Assembly: GCA_003254885.1 (NCBI GenBank)
Contig: QANT01002029.1
Location: forward strand, 1 to 64,000
Direction: 5' to 3'
From: Purshia tridentata
Taxonomy: Eukaryota > Streptophyta > Magnoliopsida > Rosales > Rosaceae
DNA length: 64,000 bases
Below are positions 22,231 through 35,300 of this stretch, in pieces. Within the stretch, counting starts at the first letter, position 1. The number at the start of each line of letters is the position of its first letter. Under the pieces are notes generated by a model. It searched no databases. It was not told where the DNA came from and was given only the letters and a program-made list of their open reading frames with translations. The position numbers and the translations under genes are program-made.

Positions 22231-25135
22231 ATAGCCTTTTTTTTGGCCAAGAATAATATAGCCTTCTTAAATAATCACAGTCGAGAGTCGAGATGTTAAT
22301 TAACTGATTAATGTACGGTTTCGTTTTTTCGTTTCCAATTAATAAATTGAATGCCTGAGTCCACTTAACACAATACCACTTAAACTACACTTTAATTATG
22401 GAGATCGAACGATGATGTAAATGATGACTCATGTTCCACGTTTTTCTTCCCGTAATAAACCTCGTGTGATGAATCATGATCCACGTTGAAGTACTAGAAA
22501 ATGGCTGGTTGCTTGCTATAAGCTACGTACATGTTGAGCTTGGAATTAATAAGGTTATGTGCATTGAAAATGGCTGGTTGCCTGCTATAAGCTACGTATG
22601 CATGTATATGCATATACCATAATGCGAAAAGAAATAAAATAATTAAGGTGAGACGACACAGAACGAAATTGCTGAGGAAACAAAGAGATATTAATTAATT
22701 AGCACGTATGCATGCCACCGACTATGAGATGTATTATTGGATAATATTAGATGCAATAATAGATGTGGCAAATGCACAAACTATTATCTAATTTTTGGTC
22801 TCCCGGCCACTTAAGCCATGCATATGACATATTAATTTCTTTTTGGCTATATTAATTGGAGAGAATCAATTCTTGAACTTAGCCTAATTCTAGCTTTTAT
22901 TTCAGCCATTCTCATCACTTAGGCTAATTTTAAGGACAACATATTAATATCTTGTTAATTATTATACAAATGCACTTGCCCATCACTCAACAAAATACCG
23001 AGCAGTCGGCGGTTTAATTTAGGCACACTTATACTTTACGTGCATGGAGTATCCTTTATGCAAAGTATAATCTAAAGTTGATTAATAGTTTGGTATTGAT
23101 ATCTAATTTACTATTGGAAAAACCATAAATAAAAAATAAAAAGTAACCACGTTTGTTTGGTTTTAAAATTAAATAATAGTTAGTATCCTTAATACTATTC
23201 TAATAATTGGTAGTTTTAGTATTATTTTAATAATCGGTGCCTTTCATATTTCTCAATCTCATCTGTAAATTGTAATAGCTTTAGCCTTTACACACTAGTA
23301 GCTACAAAGTGGAAACATGAAGATTGTGGGAATCCTGAACAGAACTTAAACCAATTCGGATCCGCCGCGTGCACTGCAATATATAATTTGTAGGCAATAT
23401 CTTTGAAACAATGAAAGAGCAATAAACAAAATAATATTAGTTTCTTAGGGAGAAAATGAAAGTGGGAATAACGGAAAAGAAGGGGATGACGAATAAGGAC
23501 AGGGTCTTTACAACCAAGCACCCGACGAGAATAGCGTGTTTGACCGTTGACCAATACTAGTCATAAAATAAAAATAGATCTGCTGCCCCAAATTTATCTC
23601 CCTCCCTGTTCCTTGATTGTTTTGTTAACATATGTCCTTGGTAAAGTAAAACTCTATATTTTACCATTTGTATTATATTCGTAACAATGGATCCGGCTTC
23701 TTTGTCTTTAGAGATAGTATTGTTAGTATTTTTTATCAAATTAAATCCACTTATATAAATCTAACGACTTATGGCTTGCCATATCAAGTAGCATGCCTAA
23801 AAATACGTTGAATTTATATGAATGAATGATATTTTATGAAAGACACCAACAACATTATTTCTAAAATAAGAGAAGTTAAAATCCCTTAACCTGTTCATCC
23901 TTCCAACTTCCAACCTTGCCCTTCTGTCCCTCCCTCTATGACTCTTTGTCCATGCCCATCTACCTTAAAAAACAAAAACTCACTCTCTCACACCACCAAC
24001 AAAAGCAATCTAACATCTATGAAAACAAAATCCATTGAATGCCTACAAAATCTTCGTAATGAGGGAAAAAAGATTCAAGAATGGGGTTCCTCACTTTGTT
24101 TTTGGGTGAACTGGGCCTTAGGCCCAAAAGAAAACACTTACTAAAATGAGTTCCTCACTTTTTGCGGGAAAAAGAAAAAAGGAAGCGTCTTAAGTCCAAG
24201 GAATTAAATTTCGAATTTTCAAAATTTCATTTTTTTAAAGTCTCGAAATATTATCAAATTGAAATTATCAAAATATTGTTAAAAATTTAAATTGTTTGAG
24301 TCTAATTTTTTTTTGAAATCGAAACCCTTTAAAAATTCCTATTGAAATTTTCATATTTTTAAAATTTTAGATTTTTTGGTTGAAATTTGAAATTTAATTT
24401 CTTAAATATAATTCAAGATTTAGGGTTGAGAGAGTGGTGGAGAGAGAGAATTTGTTGTTTTTTGAGATGGATGAAGAGCAATGGCAATCTGCCAAGGAAA
24501 ATAGAGGTGGTAGGAACTATAAAATTTAGAGTTTTACCAAAGACACGTGTTGACAAAATAAGTAGAGAACATGGAGGGACATATAAATTTGTGGACAACA
24601 TATCTCCTCCAGTCCTCCCATAAAATAATCACCACCCAGCAGCACCGACCGCTACAGATTAAATTTTATTAAATATCACGATTTTATGTTAATATTCTAG
24701 TGACACTGAAAGCCCACTAAATTATTCGCGCGTGTAGTTCTTTACTTCTATATTTTAGAGTTATATTATATGCATAACGTCCTTAAAATTTTTCATAAAT
24801 ATAACACGCAACAGAAAAAGCCAATTGAAATGAAAAAGCTATTTTATTTTTGGACAGCGAAAAGAAAAGGCTAATTAAGCTGTCAAAATGTAAGAGTTTA
24901 TCGCCGCACGCCCTTTTTGCCTATGACTGAATCTTAATTTAGCTACTTCTTAGTTGTAAAACCCAAAACACAGTCGATCACAAGTCACAAGTCAATACAA
25001 AAAATAAGACCTCGTCGCTCTCCCAAACACCCAATATATTATTCAAGGCATTATATATAGCATAATAACCCGCCCTGGGGATCAAAACACAGAAAATATT
25101 CAAAAGAAACCGAGAGGCAGAGAGAGAATTACAAA
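22231..25135. other. Intergenic between the Mutator-like element and PP2C
   Basis: About 2.9 kb of AT-rich DNA without a supported gene. It holds a 33-base direct duplication (gaaaatggctggttgc block) starting at 22497 and 22566, and a GAAATTTC-rich repeat copy near 24205-24400, listed separately. The right end should contain the PP2C promoter and 5' UTR. Confidence 0.6.
24205..24400. repeat. Dispersed GAAATTTC-rich repeat, copy near PP2C
   Basis: AT-rich segment built from phrases such as gaaatattatcaaattgaaa, aaatttaaattgtttgagtc and ttgaaattttcatattttt. The same phrases in the same order occur twice in a clathrin heavy chain intron (32045-32370), so this is a diverged copy of one repeat family. 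No coding capacity. Confidence 0.65.
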
Positions 25136-26806
25136 ATGCCTTGCGCTTTGGTGGTTCCGAACTCTCCCATTTTCTCACCGTCGCAAATTCCTTCAATCTT
25201 TTTCAGATCATCAGCTTCGCCTTCTCCTTCTTCGTGTTCGTCTCCTCGAGTCTTCCATGCCCCGCCTCCAACCCCATCACGGTCTTCATCGCCTTTTCCT
25301 TTGTCACCGGGTCGGTTTCAGAGGCATGTTATAAGCAGTTGTAAGAAGGAGGCTTCGAGTTTGGGATCGGGTCCAGGTCCGGCTTTGAAGAGGAAGAGGC
25401 CGATGAGGATTGACATTCCAGTAGCGTCTGTGAGCTTTAACGTTGACTCATCGCCTAATAAGGATGTGGAGAGAGTGGACGTGGTGGAGGTTGAAGAAGA
25501 TGGCTACTCGGTGTACTGTAAGAGAGGGAGAAGGGCTTTCATGGAGGATCGCTATTCAGCTGTTGTTGATCTTCATGCCGATTCGAGACAGGTAATTCTC
25601 TTGTCCTGTATGTATGTTGTTAATTCGTTAAGAATTCTGTTTAAGTTCAAGTATTTAGCTCAGTTTAAAAAAATAAAAATCAAGTATTTAGCATGGATAT
25701 ATCGAAGATGGAGAATTTCTATTGCAGGAATTTGAGGACGAGAACAATAACTTTTGATTATATATATTGAAATTGATGGTAGTACCATACAAGTATACCA
25801 CTAAAAAAGCAGAAATTTAAAGGAATTGCGATGGAGAAAAAAAAGGAGCAACAATTGGGTTTTTAGATATTTGAATATGTTCTGATTATCGTGTGATGAC
25901 AGGCATTCTTTGGTGTCATTGACGGGCATGGAGGGGCAAAAGCAGCCGAATTTGCAGCCAAGAACATGGATAAAAACATTGTGGATCGTTTGACCAGCGG
26001 AGGAGGAGAGGACATCGTGGAAGCAGTCAAAGAAGGTTATCTCACCACTGATGTCGAATTTTTGAAGGAGAATGTTGGTGGTGGTGCATGCTGTGTGACT
26101 GCCTTAATACAAAAAGGTAGACTGGTGGTCTCAAATGCCGGTGACTGTCGTGCTGTTATGAGCCGAGGAGGGGTTGCAGAGGCCCTTACATCCGATCATC
26201 ATCCTTCTAGACCAGATGAGAAAGACAGAATTGAAACCTTGGTAAGCATTCAAATTAATTTGGGCGAATGGAAGTGTGAAATTATTAGCCACCTAGAAGA
26301 TAAATATTGTAATGAAAGATCATAGAATTTGTCCTGATTGGATTTTGCAATGTATCTTTGTAGGGTGGTTATGTGGATTGTTGCCATGGTGCTTGGAGAA
26401 TACAGGGTTCTCTTGCTGTTTCAAGATCAATCGGAGATCGACAGCTCAAGCAATGGGTTATAGCAGAACCGGAAACTAAAGTCTTAAGAATTCAGCCTGA
26501 ATGCGAGTTTTTAATGCTAGCCTCTGATGGTCTTTGGGACAAGGTAAATTTATAACAAATCTCATTTCAGGTGTTTCCTCTTTTGAAGCATTAATTCCAA
26601 ATTGTTTTGAGTCTAAATGGAAAGTTTTCATTTCCTTCCAGGTTACTAATCAGGAGGCAGTAGATGTGGTTCGCCCTTTATGTGTTGGTATTGTTAAGCC
26701 GGAGCTGTTTTCTGCTTGTAAAAAGCTTGTTGATCTGTCAATAAGGAGAGGTTCCATGGACGATACAAGTGTGATGATAATCCAATTAGGCCATTTCGTT
26801 TTGTGA
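25136..26806 (+). CDS. Protein phosphatase 2C, clade B (AP2C/PP2C5-like)
   Basis: Four exons (25136-25591, 25903-26241, 26364-26543, 26642-26806) join to 379 residues. The Ser/Pro-rich leader is followed at about 85-94 by [10 protein letters not shown], which fits the MAPK kinase-interaction motif seen in clade B phosphatases. The catalytic part has MEDR at 136-139, the metal-binding DGHGG at 159-163, [28 protein letters not shown] and MDDTSV, so the metal-binding acids look complete. Arabidopsis clade B members dephosphorylate and silence stress MAP kinases. The closest remembered relative is PP2C5/AP2C3 ([18 protein letters not shown]). Clade A phosphatases of the ABA receptor pathway are a different group. 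Confidence 0.93.
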
Positions 26807-29336
26807 GAAGTTTTTACTTTTTAGGTAAAAGGAAATTCAGACTATGAGAAAGTGATTTATCTTCCACTCTGCAAGTGATTTTGAAGAAACTTGCAGCTTT
26901 AGAAACTAATGGTGCCCAATAGTCAATACCTGCTTCAAGTGAAAGGCGGTGGTGGTGGTGAAATTGGCTTTGAAAATGAGAATATACAGAGAAGGCATTG
27001 TGGTAGAATGGCAATCACATTGTCCATGTAAATGACAATGTTTGTGCGCCCTAGGATTTGTCTCCACAGTAAGAAGAGAGTTTGAGAAACACTTAAAAAC
27101 ACATTATGATGCTTGTAAATATTCCCCCTTGCAAAGTTTATAATAAATTATCAAATGCTTACCCGGCTCTTCTATTCCAATTTCTATTTTATTGCTTAAG
27201 TAGCATTTTCGTTTATTTACCAGGTCTCAATTTATGTTGTCTGGTCTTATATTCTGTTTTATTACACATTATGATAATCTGTTTTGCCTTTTGTCTTTTT
27301 TAAGTCAACCCCTAGAGCACGTGCTTTTATATTGTTGTTGGACCAGATCCAGTCCTGGTTGGCTAGCTGCAGGCTTAGCATTCTATTCTGCATGCAGTCT
27401 TTTCAGTAATGTATGTGTGGTTCTTGATGCGGTCTTCACCAGTCCCATTGCACTTCGCTTTCTCCTTAGAACTACTGCATAAATGAATTGTGGATCTGGA
27501 TAGTTAGTGGGGCACCAAACATTTATAGCACATGTGGAGAAGACTTTGAAATTATACAGTTTGATTTCAATGTTCTAGAGATACAGCCTCGTTTAGTTAA
27601 AATTGAATTGGATTAGATGGTTAATTCACTAAATTCAAAATGACAGTATACGCCATATCGGAACCATATCGGAAATATGAAACATTGCTTTACATTATAT
27701 AATGTCAATAATTGAAATCTTCGAAAGAAGTTTAAGAACCCTAGGATCGACAACTTATATTTATCTCCCATTTTTTTTCCTTTTTGGTGATGTCTGAATC
27801 TTCTCTGTGTCTTTTGCTGAACTTCTTTTGGACCTTCTCCTCCCGCCAATCACGGTGCGTTGAGAACCAAGACAGCAACGATAACTATGGTTTTATATGC
27901 TAAAATGTATAGACATACGTCATGCCTTGTGTTTTAATCCAAAGATGGGCTTTAACTTATAAAGGGGCTTTGCTCCTCTTTTGAAATCTTGCTTTGTTGT
28001 CGTTTTGATTGTAAGAGGCCCATGACGCCAAAGAAAAGAAAAAGCATGACAATTCCCAAGCCCAAATTGCTAAACTTAGGCCCTAATAAACTTGGTATGT
28101 CTAACTGGATCCTTGTTCTGACGTCTTCTTTCCTCATGAAAATTTTCATTCAGTATTCATTCTCCATAATAAATTTAATTTTTTTTTCATACAGAGGATG
28201 TTTTCTTAGCCCAAAGATAAAAGTTTGTTCTATACCTTTCTCAGTCATTGTTCATACAATCATTTCCTACCTATTGCCAAGAGGACCAAAGGAAAACATA
28301 AAAAAAAGAGGACTTTTTTCGGTTTATCTTTTTTTTTTGGTGGGGAAAAACAGGATTAATTGCTCTCGTGGAAAAGTACTGTGCTTTACAATTTTAACTG
28401 GAAAAAATAAATAAAGAGAAGAGGAAGAGAGAATGCCCAAGAAAAACAAACAAGAGAGGGAAATCCTTTGTTATTGTTTGGATGGATATAAAATAGAAGA
28501 AAAAATATGTCAAACAACATTATAAACTTTATTATTTATAACTTTTTAGTTTTACATAGAAAGATAAAAGCAGAAAATGAAATGTGTAGTATTATGTAAC
28601 ATGATCAAATATATTTTTGATTTATAATTAATGTTAAGTAAACATGATTATGGTGTCGCATTGTTTAATACTAATCTCATTCACTATTCATGTTTAATAA
28701 TTATGTGTGATATTTGTGTTTGTCTCAAATAATGATCAATTCAAAACGGTTCGTTTTCATATCGATTCAAGTGATGTTAAATTGTCACCCTAACTCCCAA
28801 AAAATTGTAAAAAAGTTTAAGAAAATGTTTCATTAGATTAGATAATGAAAAGACCTTACTAGCCATGAGAACAGTCGTTTAATTATAAAAGTCGGGTTGA
28901 ACCCAGACCCGTGGAACCCGGCGTCTATAAAAACCAAAGCAAGAAATGAAGCAAATAAGCGCACTATCGAACATTTTTAACACGTATTCTTTTTCTCATC
29001 AGATGACGAGATTTTTTAATATTTTCGCTGTGGCAGTGGCTTAGATGAGATCTCTGCTTCTGGTTATTTCACTTGAAATTCCATTTATAAAATCTCAAAA
29101 ACCAATTCGTTCTGACCCCGCTTCTTAGATCTCTCTCTCTCTCTCCCTTGTACGCTTTTGAGGGTCTAAGGGTTTCGTTGCTGTTTCAGATCTCGCAGCG
29201 ATTCGAATCCCCTACAGGGTTCGAAACGCTCTCTACCTCTTTTTCACTCTACCCATTCGTTGTGGATTCTCAGTTCACGGCCCCATCGCATCCGTAGATC
29301 CGAGCTTTCGACTCCGAGCCGTCGATCTGCGCAACC
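26807..29336. other. Intergenic, PP2C 3' flank to clathrin 5' UTR
   Basis: No additional gene was supported in 2.5 kb. Short open frames here do not resemble known proteins. The right end holds the clathrin heavy chain promoter: TATAAAAA at about 28926-28933 in a GC-richer context, then a CT-repeat tract near 29130-29147 typical of plant 5' leaders. The implied 5' UTR is about 380 bases. Confidence 0.6.
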
Positions 29337-32300
29337 ATGGCGGCGGCGAACGCTCCGATCACCATGAAGGAGGCTCTAACGGTCAGTTTGTCTCTTCTGA
29401 TTCGATGCTCGATAAGCTTAATTTGAAATTTCACTTGTGTTCTGAGCTCATATAGTTGTTGTTTAGTCAATTACTGTGCTCGATTTGCAGTTTTAAGTTT
29501 GATTTTGCTACTTTCTTTGTGTTAAGCTTCACACAGATCTGATTGTTTCTAAATTTTTGGCACATGCTCAGATCTGATAACTATCTCACTCGGAATTGCC
29601 GACTTTGGCAACTTTGATTTTGAACTTAAATTAAGTGATTGATGAGTTTATGTGATCTGATCTGATTGCAGCTTCCGAGCGTTGGGATTAATCCACAATT
29701 CATAACTTTTACACATGTTACTATGGAATCCGACAAGTACATATGTGTTCGGGAAACTTCGCCTCAGAATAGTATTGTTATTATCGATATGAGTATGCCA
29801 ATGCAACCTTTGAGGAGGCCTATCACCGCGGACTCTGCACTTATGAATCCAAATTCGAAAATCCTTGCCTTGAAAGGTAGGTTATGACTACATGCTTGCA
29901 TTGGAATGCTAGACTTATTGTCACAGCTGAGCTCATGCTTAGTTTTGGTCTTGATCTTAATGTGTTGGTGGTGGATGCACTTTGTGCTTAACCTGTTGCT
30001 TCAGCATAAACTTGTTGAACCTCATTTCATTTTATTGGTATTGCAATAAACTCATCTTACAAATACATGTGCAAAATCTAGTTGAAACTACAGTGACTGT
30101 CATATGCTGTTAAAGTGTTTTAGCTTTATTTACCTCTTGGTTCTTGCTTACCAGCATCTTTAAAAAAAAAAAAATAATAATTCTGACTGTGATTAGTTAA
30201 AGATACTATGTTTTGAAGATCATCAAAAAATCTTTTTTTGTTCCTCAAATAGTTTTTTTCAATGTGTTTTTGACCTCATGCCATGTAAAACCTATAGCTG
30301 TAGCTTTGTATCTTTTTGATTGTGTTATTCCATTAGCATTTTGGAATCCTTTCTGTGTCTATTAGGGTTTAGGGCGTATGTCACTCTCTTTAAGCCTCGA
30401 AAAGCAAGGTTATTAGTTTTTCTTTTAGATACTGATTGTGACTCTGTAATGTAGTTAGGTAATATATGTTTCTACAGAGAACTTGTGGTTGTATGGACTG
30501 TAGTAATTACTTTGTTGGTGCTACACTTTTGATTTTCTTTCTTTTTAAATCTTTTTGCTAATGTATTATCATATCCATTTGAAGCCCAAGTTCAGGGTAC
30601 TACTCAGGATCACCTTCAAATATTTAACATTGAGATGAAAGCAAAACTGAAATCACATCTTATGCCTGAGCAGGTATTCACTTTATTTGTTTATACATGC
30701 TTTTCGTATTTTTATTACATTGTATAAGAATATTTGTTCACATTCTTTTCTGTTGGGTTTTAAATAATATAGCTTAGCCTATCCTTCTTGCTTCATATGT
30801 AGATTGTCTTTTGGAAGTGGATAACCCCAAAGATGTTGGGCCTGGTCACCCAAACTACAGTATATCACTGGTCAATTGAAGGTAAGATGCCTTAATTAGC
30901 TTCTTTGAGTATCATGCAATAATATTTCTTTATGTTTTTGTTGTATGGAGTCATTCAAATTTAGGGTATTGACTTGATTATTTTGTTAACTTTGGTGCAT
31001 GTCCCTTGTAGGTGATTCTGAACCTGTAAAGATGTTTGAGCGAACAGCTAATCTGGCAAACAATCAAATAATCAATTATCGTTGTGATCCTTCTGAGAAG
31101 TGGTTGGTGTTGATTGGAATTGCCCCTGGTGCACCGGAGGTATGTTATGTCTATTACTGCCTGTTCAACATTCATTACATGGTGGTGGGACATATGATCA
31201 ATGTAATTGGGATGGGTGGCCCAGTTCTGTTGCCTCTCTGACTAAAGTTAAGCCCAATAAGCTCCAATCTAGGCCTGGTCAACCTGATTTTGACTAGCAC
31301 TTGGAAAACTGTCTGAGTCTTTTGAGGTCCTGGTTTTCAATTTTTACCTCTAGTGATGTGTCGTCTGAATTTTTGTGAATGGAGTTCAATTGTCTAAAAT
31401 CTTGCTCAATGATGCTTGTGGCCAGCCATATGATTGTCAGTTTATGTGATTTTAAATGTCTAGTTTTATTCCAAATATGTCCAATATAGCTTTATATACA
31501 ATATTGTGGCAGCTATATTTCATGATGATCGATGTTGTGAAACAACTCTGAAACTGTACTTTTTTTGTTTTCCTTTTCTTTTCTGTTTAGAGTTTGCAAT
31601 CTGTCAGATATATGCAACCTTTCTCCTTAAAGATGACTTGGCTGATGTACTGCTTCTGATTCTTAGTCTTGTTTTGTTTGTAGAGGCCACAATTGGTTAA
31701 AGGGAATTTGCAGCTCTTTTCTGTGGATCAGCAGCGCAGTCAAGCTCTTGAAGCGCATGCTGCATCATTTGCCCAATACAAGGTGTGCAATTTTTTCTGT
31801 CCCATTTTCTCTATCATTTATCTATTCTCTAGCCCTCTCATGATACCCAAAATGTTAATATATTTGTATATATTTGAATATTGTTTTCCTTCTTTTTTTT
31901 AACAGGTTCCGGGGAATGAGAATCCGTCTACTCTTATTTCTTTTGCCACCAAGACGCTCAATGCTGGACAGATTTCATCAAAGTTACATGTTATTGAGCT
32001 CGGCGCCCAGCCAGGTTGATATAAAGATTTTATTGAAAACATTATTTTTTTGAGATCTCAAAATATTACCAAATTGAAATTTCAATTGTTTTATTCTAAA
32101 TTTTTACCGAAATCGAAATTCTTTCGAATTTTCCTTTGAAATTTTCATATTTTGGAACCCTCGAAATTTAATTCCTCAAAAAATTAAATTTTGAAAATTT
32201 CCTCGAAATTTTTATTTTTGAGGTCTCCAAATATTACCAAATCGAAATTATTGAAATTTTATTAAAAGTTTAAATTGTTTTTGTCTAAATTTCTAACGAA

Positions 32301-35300
32301 ATCAAAATTCTTTCGAAATTTTCATATTTTTGAACCTTGAAATTTTGTCGAAATCCGAAATTTCACAATTCCCAGAAATTATAAATAATTGTTAGATACA
32401 CACACATATGTATATATGTATTATATTTTTATATTTGTAAATTTAAGAAGAAATCTGAGATTGATTTTGATTGCAGGGAAGCCATCTTTTACGAAGAAAC
32501 AGGCAGATCTTTTCTTTCCTCCAGATTTCGCTGATGATTTCCCAGTTGCCATGCAGGTACTGAATTTGCTAACATATCTGTTTCCATCGCATCTTGCCAT
32601 GTACAGTTCATATGTTAATAATGAATTTGTTCATTTTGCAGATGTCTCACAAGTACAGCTTGATTTATGTAATTACAAAGCTTGGGCTACTATTTGTCTA
32701 TGATTTAGAGACAGCTAGTGCAGTTTACAGAAATAGAATTAGTCCGGATCCAATTTTCTTGACAACAGAGGCTTCTTCAGTGGGAGGCTTTTATGCAGTT
32801 AATAGGAGAGGCCAGGTGTTGTTGGCTACTATTAATGAGCAAACAATTGTGCCATTTGTCAGTGGTCAGGTATGTTGACAATTTTTTTTTTTCTTTTTAT
32901 GGAATTACAAAAGTTGCATGTTGTATTTAGGATTGTTGTTGTGTTTTGTTTTACAGTTAAACAATTTGGAGCTTGCTGTCAATCTGGCCAAAAGAGGAAA
33001 TCTTCCTGGTGCCGAGAATCTGGTAAGCCATTCTTTATTATTCAATGTTAGGCTTGAGTAGTTATATTTTTCTATAAGCGGCACTCGGAATAATGTAAGC
33101 ATTTATATCTCATTATTTATGGAATTTAGTTAGTGATCAAATGATGATTTTGTTGCTTATATTATATCCAATTGGAAGTTGTCCTGATTGGACAGTCTTT
33201 TGAACTTGCTGCTTACATGTGCATGTTTAAGGTCAGAGTGTGCACAGGAGGTATTGGCATGGTATTTGGTTTGCTTTTTGTAAAGTAGTGTAGTTACTTT
33301 TACTCACTGAGTGATGAGTTTATATATGTTATATTTGTATTGTTTTTATTACCCTACGGATAATAGTGTTATAGAATAAGGGAGGTGAGGTGTGATAAGA
33401 TCTTGTTCTCCACGGTGGTCTACAATTTCACCATGATTGATCTTTTGGCTAGGCTATACTTGGTTCTCTTGTTATGCCATGATTAGAGAAGGTATGATTC
33501 ATTTCTATGTTAAATTCCTGATGTGCTTACATGAATCATACAGGTTGTCCAGCGTTTCCAAGAGCTGTTTGCTCAAACAAAGTACAAAGAAGCTGCCGAG
33601 CTAGCTGCTGAGTCCCCCCAAGGAATTCTCCGCACACCTGATACAGTTGCTAAATTTCAGGTTTCATTTTGCTTCTGTACTCATACATTTTTCTTTCTTT
33701 TGCTAGTAATTTTTTAGCTGCAGATGGTTTGTCCTTGATGCGTCTCACATTTATGTAATATTGTTCTTAATTATTATTTTTAGTATCAAGCTTCTGGTTC
33801 GAACCTTGTTGTATGAAAATAGTTCATGTTTTCAGGCAGTCATTTGTCATATAGCTTGATTGCAGTGTTCTGTAAGAGGGGTATGACTGATACATTTTGG
33901 TGTAACACTTTCTTAGCTTTAGAATAATAATGAGCAGTGTTCTTAATGATTTTTATGGTTGAGGAGACTGATAAATTGAAGTGGTTGTGTCAGTATCAAA
34001 AGTGGTGAGAAATGAATTAAAAAGAATTAGTGCTGGAGTGGACCTAATTGAGATAAAAACATACTTGATAAGTTGAGACTGGATGTAAACTTGTTTGTGA
34101 AGGGGTGAGAGTTGCATTTCTTGCTCCCTGATTATGGTGAACGTTTCTTTAAAAAAAAAACAACTTCTTGAAACTTTTAACAATTTTGTTTTTTGTTCTC
34201 TTCATTATGTTTCAGAGTGTTCCTGTCCAAACTGGGCAAACACCGCCTTTGTTGCAGTACTTTGGGACACTATTGACAAGAGGGAAGCTCAATGCCTTTG
34301 AGTCTTTGGAGTTATCACGTCTTGTTGTGAACCAGAACAAGAAGAACCTTTTGGAAAACTGGTTGGCAGAGGACAAACTGGAATGTAGTGAGGAACTAGG
34401 AGATCTTGTGAAGGTTTACTTCGCAATTTCAATCTATGCATATTTAGCATGCCTAGCTTTCAGATTTATAATTTATATTAATGTCTATGATCATTTCCTT
34501 GTAGACTGTTGATAATGATCTGGCTTTGAAAATATATATTAAAGCCAGATCAACTCCAAAAGTTGTTGCAGCTTTTGCTGAGAGAAGGGAATTTGACAAA
34601 ATACTGATCTACTCGAAGCAGGTGAGGAAACGTGTTTATGTACTAATGGTATCTAAATGTTTGCTTCTATATTTATTAATATGGGTGTATGACGTCTGAA
34701 CTTATCCATTTTTTTTATTGCTCTAGGTTGGCTACACGCCTGATTATCTGTTCCTTCTGCAAACAATTCTTCGAGCAGATCCTCAGGTATTCAAAGAATA
34801 CTCAGCAAGCTTATATTTCTATTTTATTTCTTGAAAGCTGAAAGCTTTGTTAGATCACACATTGATCCTTGTTCAGTGAATGTTTCATTGAGTATAAACC
34901 CTTTTATTTGTATCTTTTCCATCAAAGCTCCAAACAATGTGGTGCATGCTTAGCTTGCAATCTTATTTGGACGAACTTGAATTCATGTAAGATGTATTAT
35001 AAAATTTAAACTAAACCTGCTTAAAATATTATTTTTGAATGTAGGGTGCTGTTAATTTTGCATTAATGATGTCTCAAATGGAGGGTGGCTGCCCAGTTGA
35101 TTACAACACCATAACAGATCTCTTCCTTCAGGTTAGTTTACTTTGATTATCTTTAATGCTATGCTAATTACTTTTTCATTCTCAATATTTTGTATTAGTT
35201 TTATTTCTCATATTCATGCAGGGCATATTTTTTCACAAAGAGGCTCACGTGGTTTTTTTTTTTTGTTTTGCCTTCTTTGTCTTTCAGAGAAACCTGATTC

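Noticed and set aside
29195-29235. tRNA-like phrases (gattcgaatcc, gggttcgaa) in the clathrin 5' leader
   Set aside because: No acceptor stem or anticodon arm can be built around them, and the segment is part of the clathrin 5' UTR.
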